Positions 1-7,343 of a stretch of 64,000 nucleotides of DNA are shown piece after piece. The DNA lies in contig LADN01000023.1 of assembly GCA_000961585.1 (NCBI GenBank), forward strand, positions 62,001 through 126,000, read 5' to 3'. How positions within the stretch are numbered: the first letter of the stretch is position 1; each line of letters starts with the position of its first letter. A model generated the notes under the pieces. It ran no database searches, was not told the origin of the DNA, and worked only from the letters and a program-made list of their open reading frames with translations. This DNA comes from Peptococcaceae bacterium BRH_c4a (GTDB lineage: Bacteria; Bacillota; Desulfotomaculia; Desulfotomaculales; Desulfocucumaceae). The translations under genes and the position numbers were made by a program.

Positions 1-112
1 AGTCCTTCAGCGGCTGTACTTCTTCTGTAGTTTCACAGCTCAGTTCGTCGGGCCTGCAGTACCGTCTCAGCTTTTCCACCGGCACACGCACCTTTTGTTT
101 AATGTCTGTCAT
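1..112 (-). CDS. Lon-like ATP-dependent protease, N-terminal fragment (runs off the window)
   Basis: Only the first 37 codons are visible, starting at an ATG (positions 112-110) with a G-rich ribosome binding site just upstream on the minus strand. The peptide reads VPVEKLRRYC then ETTEEVQPLKD, which resembles the N-terminal signature of the AAA+ Lon-like proteases of COG1067 (a KLRWRCDP...ETTEEL pattern). Those enzymes are cytosolic ATP-dependent proteases. The AAA and protease domains lie outside the window, so the assignment rests on this short motif alone. The gene is divergent from the tRNA cluster. Confidence 0.5.
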   Translation of the reverse strand, partial: MTDIKQKVRVPVEKLRRYCRPDELSCETTEEVQPLKD

Positions 113-221
113 TTTAGAAACCCCCAAATTAGCACCCTATTTTCTCAAAATAATACTTTATCAGACTGATTAATTCCTTCTTTTATATTGTATTTAAATT
201 ACAAATTGTTAAAAATACCAT

Positions 222-250
222 TTGACTTCTTTTAAAAGTTTTTGTATACT
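222..250 (+). promoter_or_regulatory. Sigma-A type promoter of the tRNA cluster
   Basis: TTGACT (222-227) and TATACT (245-250) are separated by 17 bp, close to the vegetative consensus. The first tRNA begins about 54 bp after the -10 box. No other plus-strand gene lies between, so this is the likely promoter of the four-tRNA transcript. Confidence 0.7.
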
Positions 251-303
251 TATCATTGTCAATGAACGGCGGCGGGTTGTAGCCACCACGGTCATGACCT
301 TAT

Positions 304-379
304 GGAGCTGTGGTGTAGTGGTTAACATGCCGGCCTGTCAAGCCGGAGATCGCGGGTTCAAGTCCCGTCAGCTCCGCCA
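304..379 (+). tRNA. tRNA-Asp (GTC)
   Basis: A standard 76-nt cloverleaf with encoded CCA. The acceptor GGAGCTG pairs with CAGCTCC, the anticodon loop reads CTGTCAA (GTC), and the T loop is TTCAAGT. It is the first gene of a cluster of four. Confidence 0.95.
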
Positions 380-383
380 ACAT

Positions 384-459
<76 letters not shown>

Positions 460-488
460 ACTAACATTATACAACAAAATTAATGCGT

Positions 489-563
489 GCGGAAGTAGCT
501 CAGTGGTAGAGCATCGCCTTGCCAAGGCGAGGGTCGCGAGTTCGAATCTCGTCTTCCGCTCCA
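489..563 (+). tRNA. tRNA-Gly (GCC)
   Basis: A 75-nt cloverleaf with encoded CCA. The acceptor GCGGAAG pairs with CTTCCGC and the anticodon loop TTGCCAA gives GCC. Third gene of the tRNA cluster. Confidence 0.95.
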
Positions 564-573
564 TTTTATGTCC

Positions 574-648
574 GGCGACATAGCCAAGTGGTAAGGCAGA
601 GGACTGCAAATCCTCCACTCCCCGGTTCAAATCCGGGTGTCGCCTCCA
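574..648 (+). tRNA. tRNA-Cys (GCA), integration site of the genomic island
   Basis: A 75-nt cloverleaf with encoded CCA. The acceptor GGCGACA pairs with TGTCGCC, the anticodon loop CTGCAAA gives GCA, and the discriminator base is T (U73), the usual cysteine identity base. Its last 46 bp (603-648) are repeated exactly at 28309-28354, and an integrase C-terminal remnant abuts its 3' end. This is the classical arrangement of an element that integrates into the 3' end of a tRNA gene and regenerates it. The terminator expected after the cluster is not here but beyond the right repeat. Confidence 0.95.
603..648 (+). repeat. attL: 46-bp direct repeat inside tRNA-Cys
   Basis: Identical over 46 bp to 28309-28354. 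It covers the anticodon arm through CCA of tRNA-Cys. Identity stops on both sides (602 G versus A; 649 A versus G), which defines the recombination core. Confidence 0.9.
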
Positions 649-863
649 AAAAATCCAGTATTGGCAAGCCTTTCGGTGGATGGGGGGCTTGTTATTTTTT
701 TTGCTTTTGGCTTTTTGATCACATTTTGATCACATGGAGTACCGAACAACCTTTTTTCTAGTTCCTGTGCAGCCTGTCTCTGCATCCCCGGCACAACATG
801 GGAATAGGTGTCAAGTGTCAACCGGACTGAGGAGTGTCCTAAACGCTCTGCAACGATTTCAGC
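627..863 (-). pseudogene. Tyrosine recombinase (phage-type integrase), C-terminal remnant
   Basis: The minus-strand frame reads AEIVAERLGH then TLDTYSHVVPGM, the usual C-terminal box of phage-type integrases that includes the LGH motif and the nucleophilic Tyr in the DTYSH context. The frame continues through the attL core and stops at 627. Upstream similarity ends at about 863, where a transposase remnant in the opposite orientation begins, so the catalytic Arg-Lys-His-Arg region is missing. It is very likely the fossil of the enzyme that integrated this island. Confidence 0.8.
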
Positions 864-1225
864 CAGATATACGGAGGCAAACAGTCCGAACCCAAAACCT
901 TAAAAGAAATTCTGGATGAACTTTATCAAGAGAGGAGTCTTTATTTTAAAGAACACCTGCCCACCACTCTGTTTTGGCTTATCACCTGCTTATCAGTATC
1001 GAGCATAGTTTGCGTAGTTGTGGAGATAACCGTCGCTGGTCTACGATTCGGACACAGATGTCAACCCATCAGCGGAACACTGTAATATTAACTGATGCGG
1101 ACAACAAAATCCATCATATCCGGGTTTCCGGCATGCCGGAAAAAGAACACCTGGAAATCTACCGCTTGCTTCGGGTGAAAGACCCCTTAAAAAGGAGGCA
1201 CAGCTTGGCTGGATCGAGGTTGTAG
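864..1225 (+). pseudogene. IS1634/IS4-family transposase remnant
   Basis: Two separate pieces in different frames resemble an IS1634-type DDE transposase. Around 867-970 there is a GGKQSEPKTLKEILDE-like stretch. At 974-1225 there is a C-terminal piece with HLLISIEHSLR, then STHQRNTVIL and MPEKEHLEIYRLL, which match the C-terminal conserved region of that family (LSTHQR, KPEPEH...I). The middle of the gene with the catalytic core is absent and the frames are shifted, so this is an inactivated, internally deleted copy. It interrupts the integrase remnant. Confidence 0.6.
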
Positions 1226-1542
1226 TGACCGAATAAATTTGAAGAATCCAAGTGCGGCAATCTTTTTAAGGTTTTTAATAGAAAGTTGGGCTAATAATTT
1301 TATACTTTTTGCCTGCAAGCCTGGTTACCCTGTATGTCTATACAGTCAGACAGCAAACATATATATTGTTCGCCATTTTTACACCTCCATGGTAACATAA
1401 ATTAGGACTCCTGGAAATATTCACTGAAAAATGTAAAAACCGGGCAGCAACCCGGCCAGCAAAAACATATTCATTTTAAAACAGACATAGCAACAGTATA
1501 GGGGAAGGACCCACGTCTACCATTCAGGTCACCTTGTTCCTT
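1226..1542. other. Intergenic stretch without a recognisable gene
   Basis: No coding frame with a plausible start is seen on either strand. The only clear element is the minus-strand terminator at 1435-1455. The composition is AT-rich, in keeping with decayed mobile-element DNA. Confidence 0.5.
1435..1455 (-). terminator. Rho-independent terminator of the XRE/PIN operon
   Basis: Read on the minus strand: a CCGGG / CCCGG stem with a 6-nt loop followed by five T residues. It lies about 90 bp after the PIN gene. Confidence 0.7.
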
Positions 1543-2103
1543 TTATAAATTTTTATTTTTCTGCTCGATAGCAATATTAATATTGAACATCTCTGCAAAC
1601 TCCCGGGAAGCAGTATCATTAAGCGTAAGATGACAGCTGCATGCCTCGGAAACGAGGAGAAAAAACAGTTTTTCCAGTTCAGGCTGGTCAATTATTTTAA
1701 AAAGGAAAGCACACCCCAAAATCCCCAGTGTCCTCGGGTTGTCCATTTTGAGTTCCCCGCATACCCTTGCCACCAGCTTATCATTCGAGGCACACAGAAA
1801 ACCTTTTTCATAGGCTGTGCATATCCGGTGTCTGTCATAAACGGAAAGTTGCTTCCACGTCTGGCCCAGTTTTACGAACAGTTCATAAGCTTTAGCTGTT
1901 TCAATAAATACTTCTATGTAATCAACTTGTCTTTTGATTTCATTGAGCTGTTTGTCGCCTGTAATCTCAGCCATGAGTTCCAGGGGGATATACAGTTCAG
2001 AAAAAACCAGGTTTAAAATATGCAGGGAGTTCAGTTCGTAAAAATCAAACAATACACTGGCATCCACCACTGCGGGCCGGTTATAAAATCGCTTCAGATT
2101 CAT
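1543..2103 (-). CDS. PIN-domain-like protein, putative toxin partner of the XRE/ImmA-IrrE gene
   Basis: The protein opens with VVDASVLFDF, the first acidic motif of PIN-like nucleases. A later SNDKLVARVCG segment and a NPRTLGILGC segment have the layout of the distal acidic and Thr/Gly motifs in PIN proteins of the DUF3368/UPF0175-linked type. I start it at the ATG at 2103 rather than the GTG at 2109. It overlaps the 3' end of the XRE/metalloprotease gene by about 23 bp, so the pair is translationally coupled. PIN domains are usually metal-dependent RNases. The pairing with a DNA-binding metalloprotease suggests a toxin-antitoxin module in which the partner represses or neutralises it. Function is inferred; no characterised relative is recognised. 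Confidence 0.6.
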   Translation of the reverse strand: MNLKRFYNRPAVVDASVLFDFYELNSLHILNLVFSELYIPLELMAEITGDKQLNEIKRQVDYIEVFIETAKAYELFVKLGQTWKQLSVYDRHRICTAYEKGFLCASNDKLVARVCGELKMDNPRTLGILGCAFLFKIIDQPELEKLFFLLVSEACSCHLTLNDTASREFAEMFNINIAIEQKNKNL

Positions 2104-3223
2104 TTTCACTGTACCATTCCCCGGTCAGTATTCTTGCCTGGGATAAAGGTATCTCCAGAAACTCGGAAATCTTGCTCAAGGAAATCTCTTCACGGTTAAA
2201 CAGCTCTTTGATTACAGCCAACCAGTAAGCACTCTTTTTGATTGCCTGCATGGGCCGGGGCTCTACCGTTGAATAGCCGTTTTTGTTGAGATACCCGATG
2301 TGGATACCTTTCTGTTTTTCCGTTATATAACCGTAATACTCCAGGGCATATATCAGGCATTTGGCGCTGACCTTAGATACACTCTTGACCTCCAAAACTT
2401 CCCTCAACACAAAGTCCCTGTTTTTAAACATGCTTTTGTATTTTTTTATTAAAGACCTGGATACCAGGAAACACATGGCAAAATGGTTGGCCACTTCTTC
2501 GTTGACGTTTCTCTTTTTGCCGTACGTGTGGCTGAAATAGTTAAAGCCCTGTAAATACTGTTCCTTGTGAAAAATCAGGTGACCCAGCTCGTGTATGGCG
2601 CTGAATACCTTCCTTTCTTCCGGTATTCCTGCGTCGTCGTTAATAACAATAAAGCTGCCGTATTCAGCGGAATATGCGGACACGGCGAAAACAGCATTAT
2701 TATCGAAGGGAAATGCCAGCACGTTGATTCCGTTTTCCTGCAATATCTGGTAATAGTTATCCGGGATTACGTCGGCCACTCCGAAATCTTCCCGCTTCTT
2801 AACTGCTATTTCTTCTATCAGCTCTTTTTCTTCCCTGTTCAGCCTGCTGCCGGAAATCCGAAGTTTATAGGATTCCGGCACCAGCACCAGCTTTCTTCCG
2901 GAAATATCCAATAAATCGCAAGTATTGTTGACTCGCCTCACAATTTTCTCGGCCAGCACGCTGTCAAAGTTTTCTTTGGGGTTATCCGCCCTGAACATAA
3001 AAGGAAACCCGTGGTGATCCTCAGCAAGGAAGTAATCAAAAGGCTTGTTAAAGTAACCTGCAATCCTGGCCAACTTGCCGCTGTCAATAACCTGCCTCCC
3101 CTTCAGGTAGCTGGTCATCGTCTGGCGGGTCACACCGACAATCTCGGCCATATGTTCAACCGAGATGTTTTGTTCTTCACGCATTTTTTCGATGTTATTA
3201 CCAATTATAAAGGCCATATCCAT
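2081..3223 (-). CDS. XRE-type HTH regulator fused to an ImmA/IrrE metallopeptidase
   Basis: Residues about 8-60 form a helix-turn-helix of the XRE type (SVEHMAEIVGVTRQTMTSYL). The middle holds an ImmA/IrrE (COG2856) peptidase domain with HELGH at residues 211-215, preceded by FSAI and followed by NEEVANHFAMCFL with the third metal ligand region. A C-terminal portion of about 100 residues carries a second putative HTH-like segment (SLSKISEFLEIPLSQARIL). Proteins of this build usually control mobile elements or act as the antitoxin half of a module by sensing stress and cleaving or releasing a repressor. It has a good GGAGGGG site, its own promoter with a dyad operator, and the overlapping PIN gene downstream. 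Confidence 0.8.
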   Translation of the reverse strand: MDMAFIIGNNIEKMREEQNISVEHMAEIVGVTRQTMTSYLKGRQVIDSGKLARIAGYFNKPFDYFLAEDHHGFPFMFRADNPKENFDSVLAEKIVRRVNNTCDLLDISGRKLVLVPESYKLRISGSRLNREEKELIEEIAVKKREDFGVADVIPDNYYQILQENGINVLAFPFDNNAVFAVSAYSAEYGSFIVINDDAGIPEERKVFSAIHELGHLIFHKEQYLQGFNYFSHTYGKKRNVNEEVANHFAMCFLVSRSLIKKYKSMFKNRDFVLREVLEVKSVSKVSAKCLIYALEYYGYITEKQKGIHIGYLNKNGYSTVEPRPMQAIKKSAYWLAVIKELFNREEISLSKISEFLEIPLSQARILTGEWYSENESEAIL

Positions 3224-3245
3224 GCAAATCCCCTCCGGTAAATAT

Positions 3246-3285
3246 ATTTTACATTATTTAATTAAGATATTCAACAAATGTAAAA
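3246..3285 (-). promoter_or_regulatory. Promoter and dyad operator of the XRE/PIN pair
   Basis: On the minus strand TTGAAT (3274-3269) and TAAAAT (3251-3246) are 17 bp apart. A perfect inverted repeat, TTTTACATT (3247-3255) and AATGTAAAA (3277-3285), spans the -10 box and the region above -35. This is a likely autoregulatory site for the XRE protein. The same -35/-10 hexamers are used in front of the BREX operon. Confidence 0.6.
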
Positions 3286-3314
3286 AATAATTACCGGCTA
3301 TCAGGACTTCTTCC

Positions 3315-5027
3315 TTACATGTTGTCCTGATTTACAGCTGTATAGAGGGCAGACATTTTCAATACATTGGCAGACAAGATTTTGTTCCTACCCCCTTCTT
3401 TCGACCTGTACAGCGCTCTGTCCGCCGCTTCCAGCAGTTCGCTGACGTCTTTCCCATCACTGCCGAATTCAGCCACTCCTCCACTGAACATGGACCGTAG
3501 AGTCTCCCCTGAGGACAGCCGACCTTCCCTACCCTCCCACTCCCGGCGCAGATTATCCGCCGCCGCTAAAGCTTCCTCCCGCCGACAGCGGGGAAACACC
3601 ACCACAAACTCCTCCCCACCATAGCGGATCACCTTGTCCGTCCTGCGAACCCCGGAGCAGAGAAAGTATCCGAACTCCTCCAGCACCTGATCACCGGCCT
3701 GGTGGCCGTGGGTGTCGTTAATTACCTTAAAGTAATCAAGGTCGCACATAAGGACCGAGAACGCCTCCCCGCTTATGTTATACCGCCGCACCTCTGCGCC
3801 AAGGCAGCTATTGAGGGCCAGTCTCCGGTAGCAGCCGGTCAGCTTGTCCCTCTCTACAAGCTTTCTGGTGTGATTTTTCCTGCTTAACAGGTCCTGCATG
3901 TTTGAAACGATCAGCCTATCATAACAAGCATCAGCCCCGGCCCTATAGTAAGCGTCTCCGGTATCCCCTATAATAGCTACCGGCAGGGAATAATTGCTGC
4001 TTCTCAGCTCTTTAATAAACTCCTCTACACCGGAAGAAGGCGCAAAAACCACAGCATCCGGCTTCTCTCCGTTCTCCAGCTCCCTCCAGAGAGAAAAGGT
4101 GCTCGTAAAACCTTGAAATCCACACCCGAAACGGAAGGATAATTGATGAGCCCGGCCACATACACGCACATTTTCAATGTCCCGGGCCTCCCCGCCTCTA
4201 CCATCCTGGAAACCAGCCTGCCGATACCACCGCCTTTTTTCAGGCAAACCTGCACACACCCCAGCCGAAACTGATCCTCTATCGCTCCCGGGTCACCTTC
4301 TCCGAGCAGAGCAATTAGGGCTGGTTTTTCCAGCGGCAGCCCCTGCCGCCAGTAAGGAAGGGAGCGGGCCACCAGCAGGGGGTCGGCGCTCACCGGTACG
4401 CAGATTGCATCAGCCGCTTCAATGACCTCCCGGGCATACCAGGCCATGGGATCCGATCCGGCGTCAATGATCACGCTTCCCTGAGCTTTGGCTGCACCCA
4501 ATATTTCTTTCAGGTCATCTCTTAATCCGGTATCCCGGTCGTCAACATGGGGGTCCAGCACCCAGGCAGATCTTCCGCAGTGAGGCGCTTGCCTTCCCCT
4601 TGCCATACAGCACCAGGGGCAGTCGCTTTCTTATGGCGCAGTTTACCCCGGCCGGATCCTCCGGGATTTCCAGGTGGCTAGCCGCCCCGTCAGGCGGGCG
4701 ACATCCCTGGGGTGGTAAAATGACTGCCTGGAAATCCTGTTTACTACCAGGAGATTATTGAACCTTTTCATTAGTTCACCCACCCCGTGGCTGGTGGCGG
4801 CCTGGACACACCTTTGGTAGGTTCGGCTACCAGCAGGGTCACATCGGACATGGTCGCGGCGGGCCTGACGTGCGGGAAGTGCATCTCGCCCCCGGCGTCG
4901 ATAACCACTGCTTCAAAAGAAGCAAAGTGATCCAGTATCTCTCCCGGCTGCACGGGGGAAACTCCTTCAGACTTTCCTGCCCCCCTGGGCCGGTCCCGGA
5001 AGAACGGCCAGGCCGCCCCACGCTTGC
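3315..5027 (-). pseudogene. Decayed CpaE/MinD-like ATPase with C-terminal GGDEF domain
   Basis: The 3' part (3315 to about 4110) is an intact diguanylate cyclase domain: RDKLTGCYRR, DLDYFKVINDTHGHQAGDQV and the active-site loop RYGGEEF. It is preceded by a receiver-like segment (KPDAVVFAPSSG). Further upstream the coding sense jumps frames several times. A 1-nt shift lies near 4105-4125. A MinD/CpaE-like segment (VIIDAGSDPMAWYAREVIEAAD) sits in another frame at about 4140-4606, stops occur around 4620-4680, and another ParA-like piece (VVIDAGGEMHFPHVRPA) lies at about 4790-4920. This looks like a broken TadZ/CpaE-GGDEF fusion. The cyclase part alone may still be expressible, but no clean start is visible. 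Confidence 0.6.
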
Positions 5028-5028
5028 A

Positions 5029-5063
5029 ACAACAAATCCCCCGGAAACCGGGGGATTTGTTGT
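5029..5063. repeat. Perfect 16-bp stem hairpin downstream of brxL
   Basis: ACAACAAATCCCCCGG and its exact complement enclose an AAA loop. There is no proper U tract on either side. It could act as the operon-end structure for the BREX transcript or be an inserted palindromic repeat. Confidence 0.6.
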
Positions 5064-5070
5064 ATCTCAA

Positions 5071-5094
5071 CGGTGCCGGCTCTTGCCGGCACCG
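5071..5094. repeat. Perfect 10-bp GC-rich hairpin downstream of brxL
   Basis: CGGTGCCGGC and its complement flank a TCTT loop, 7 bp from the neighbouring larger hairpin. It is the first strong structure that a transcript leaving brxL (ending at 5245) meets, so a role in 3' end formation is plausible. Confidence 0.55.
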
Positions 5095-5244
5095 GGGTTT
5101 TGAACCAACAGGGGTATGAATTCAACGTGCGATATATTCCACATGGGGATTTTATATAGGAAAATAATTCCATATATCGCATTGATTGACAAAGGATGTA
5201 TCTGCGGGCAGTGCTCATGGATACACCTTTTAAGAAGAGGTGCG

Positions 5245-7332
5245 TCATTCAATCCCGAGTGCTTTGAATACCGCATCTTCCGGGCTGGTGTAAAACGACG
5301 TTTGAAACTTCGCAAACAGGTCAGAAGGCACCATTGCGATATCGGCGGCAGAAGACAGAGGGAGCAGTATTTTTTTCGCTCCGGCATCAAAGCAAACCTG
5401 CAAAGTGTTGGCAAGTTCAGGTACCTTGCTGATCGTACCGCCTATGCTCATATTACCCAAAACACACATTTGCGATTGTACGGGCTTTCGGAGTGACGCG
5501 CCACACAGGGCAACAAATGCGCATAATGCCAGCTCTGACGTTGTTCCAACGCCCTGGCAATCCGCTATGTGCATCAGAAAATTGCTGGTATCAATACTGA
5601 TTGAACCACTTATAAGCTTCTTGTTAGCCTTGAAATAGTTTTGTGCTGTTTTAAGGTTTTCCCTTGCCTCACGGTCATATCCAACACCCGTTACTTCAAA
5701 CTTTCCGTTACCGCCCACCACTTCCGTTTCGAGCTTAAAGACGCCGAGCATACCGGTATCTCCATATGAAACCGTATAAACATGACCGGGTTTGCCCTGT
5801 CCTTCGGGGATCAGTTTGCCGGAACCTTGCTCCGGCACAGAAACAAAATACTCCTCAAAAGTCTCGTTATCCAAATAGGAAAAATGAACGTCATAAAACT
5901 CCATGCCGCCGATCCTTTTAAGCTGTTCCTTCACCCTGCGCCGTCCTTCAAGGGCGTATACCAGTATTTCAGCAACATCTTCCTTTGAAAAATGGCCATG
6001 AGGGTAGAGCAGTTTAATCATACCTGATACAGTTTTGCGTACGGCAATGACATCCCGCTGATTCAAGTCGCCGCCGAAGCGGAAATAGCGTTCAAAGGTA
6101 TCGCCATAGGATCGCTTGCGCATCTCGCGAAAAAACTCTGCGAGATAATCGGTGATAAAGCCGTATTCGTTTGTAAGGAATTCCGGGCGCATCTTGGGAA
6201 TTTCCCAACCGGGCAGGTAGTAGTGCATACGGTCAAAAAAAGCGCTATCATAAGCCATAGCCGCCGGGAACGGTTCAAACAGGTGGGATGTTTTAATCAG
6301 CACATCCACACTCTGGTTGATATTACCCACGAAAACCATGGAAGCGTTCGCGTTTTTTTCCTCTTTGCCCCTGGCAAAGGAACCAGACGCCATAAAATCC
6401 TTCATAATCTGGATACCGTCTTTATCCTTGAAGTTGATACCGGCAACCTCGTCAAAAGCTACACAATCCCACATGCCAACAAGCCCGATGGTTTTGTTCG
6501 ACATGTTGTAAAACAGGTTTGCAACGGTGGTCTGTCCACCTGAAATCAAAATGGAGTTGGGGGAGATTTCCTTGTAGATGTGGGATTTCCCCGTTCCACG
6601 GGGGCCAAGCTCACATAGGTTGTAGTTATTCTCCACCAAGGGAATCATCCGCGCCAGCAGATGCCACTTTGTCCTGTTTTCAAACTGCGTCGGCTCCATA
6701 CCGATGCTTCGCAGCAATACATCGATCCATTCTTCCTTTGCAAACTGCTTTCTGCCGTCGAAAAATTCCTGCATATCCATGTGTGGGAGCTGAATAGGTG
6801 TCAATTCCTCAATTTCGAAAGGGCTGACCTTATTTTTCTTGCCACCTTTGGGTGCGTCAGAGTCATATTCGTCGTAGCGCGCCTCAAGTCGGTTGTAATT
6901 CATGCGCAGGATACACCAAATACCCCCGGATAGCAATTTCTCATATTGTTTGATATAAAAGTCTGCCACGATGACGTTTTTAAGATTGAGATTGGAAAAA
7001 ACCGCCCGGTATGTATCGCTGTACGGGTCAAGTTTTGCCTCCACCTTATCGATGACTGTATAGCTGCCCATCTCACGAATTTTGGATTTTATCTTCTCCG
7101 CTTCATCGGGGCGCACAAAATTATCAGCGATAATGTCCTTGACCCGCTGTACGCCTTCTTCGATACTAACCTCGTCATCGGTGGCACAGTACATTCCCAG
7201 CAGATATTCCAGCACATAGACGGGCACATTCGCGCCTTCTTTAATTTTCTTTGTCAGGTCTTTACGGACAATCTTACCCGCAAATGCTTCCTGCAAAAGA
7301 GTATTCACACTTTTGCTGTTTTCTTCAAACAT
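5245..7332 (-). CDS. brxL: BREX protein BrxL (Lon-like AAA+ protein)
   Basis: The 695-residue protein has the BrxL layout: an N-terminal domain (EFSNLNLKNV-type core), an AAA+ ATPase with Walker A GPRGTGKSH at about residues 243-251 and a Walker B region WDCVAFDEVAG, and a C-terminal Lon-protease-like domain (TTSELALCAFVALCG, then SIGGTISKV). BrxL is the last gene of type 1 BREX operons and is required for phage restriction; structural work on the family describes DNA-binding rings. Here it is the last gene of the composite BREX-Cmr operon, 11 bp after pglZ, with a good AGGAGG site. Confidence 0.93.
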   Translation of the reverse strand: MFEENSKSVNTLLQEAFAGKIVRKDLTKKIKEGANVPVYVLEYLLGMYCATDDEVSIEEGVQRVKDIIADNFVRPDEAEKIKSKIREMGSYTVIDKVEAKLDPYSDTYRAVFSNLNLKNVIVADFYIKQYEKLLSGGIWCILRMNYNRLEARYDEYDSDAPKGGKKNKVSPFEIEELTPIQLPHMDMQEFFDGRKQFAKEEWIDVLLRSIGMEPTQFENRTKWHLLARMIPLVENNYNLCELGPRGTGKSHIYKEISPNSILISGGQTTVANLFYNMSNKTIGLVGMWDCVAFDEVAGINFKDKDGIQIMKDFMASGSFARGKEEKNANASMVFVGNINQSVDVLIKTSHLFEPFPAAMAYDSAFFDRMHYYLPGWEIPKMRPEFLTNEYGFITDYLAEFFREMRKRSYGDTFERYFRFGGDLNQRDVIAVRKTVSGMIKLLYPHGHFSKEDVAEILVYALEGRRRVKEQLKRIGGMEFYDVHFSYLDNETFEEYFVSVPEQGSGKLIPEGQGKPGHVYTVSYGDTGMLGVFKLETEVVGGNGKFEVTGVGYDREARENLKTAQNYFKANKKLISGSISIDTSNFLMHIADCQGVGTTSELALCAFVALCGASLRKPVQSQMCVLGNMSIGGTISKVPELANTLQVCFDAGAKKILLPLSSAADIAMVPSDLFAKFQTSFYTSPEDAVFKALGIE

Positions 7333-7343
7333 AACCTGCCCTC

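Noticed and set aside
5029-5094. Start of a CRISPR array feeding the Cmr module
   Set aside because: Two single, unrelated palindromes without regular repeats or spacers.
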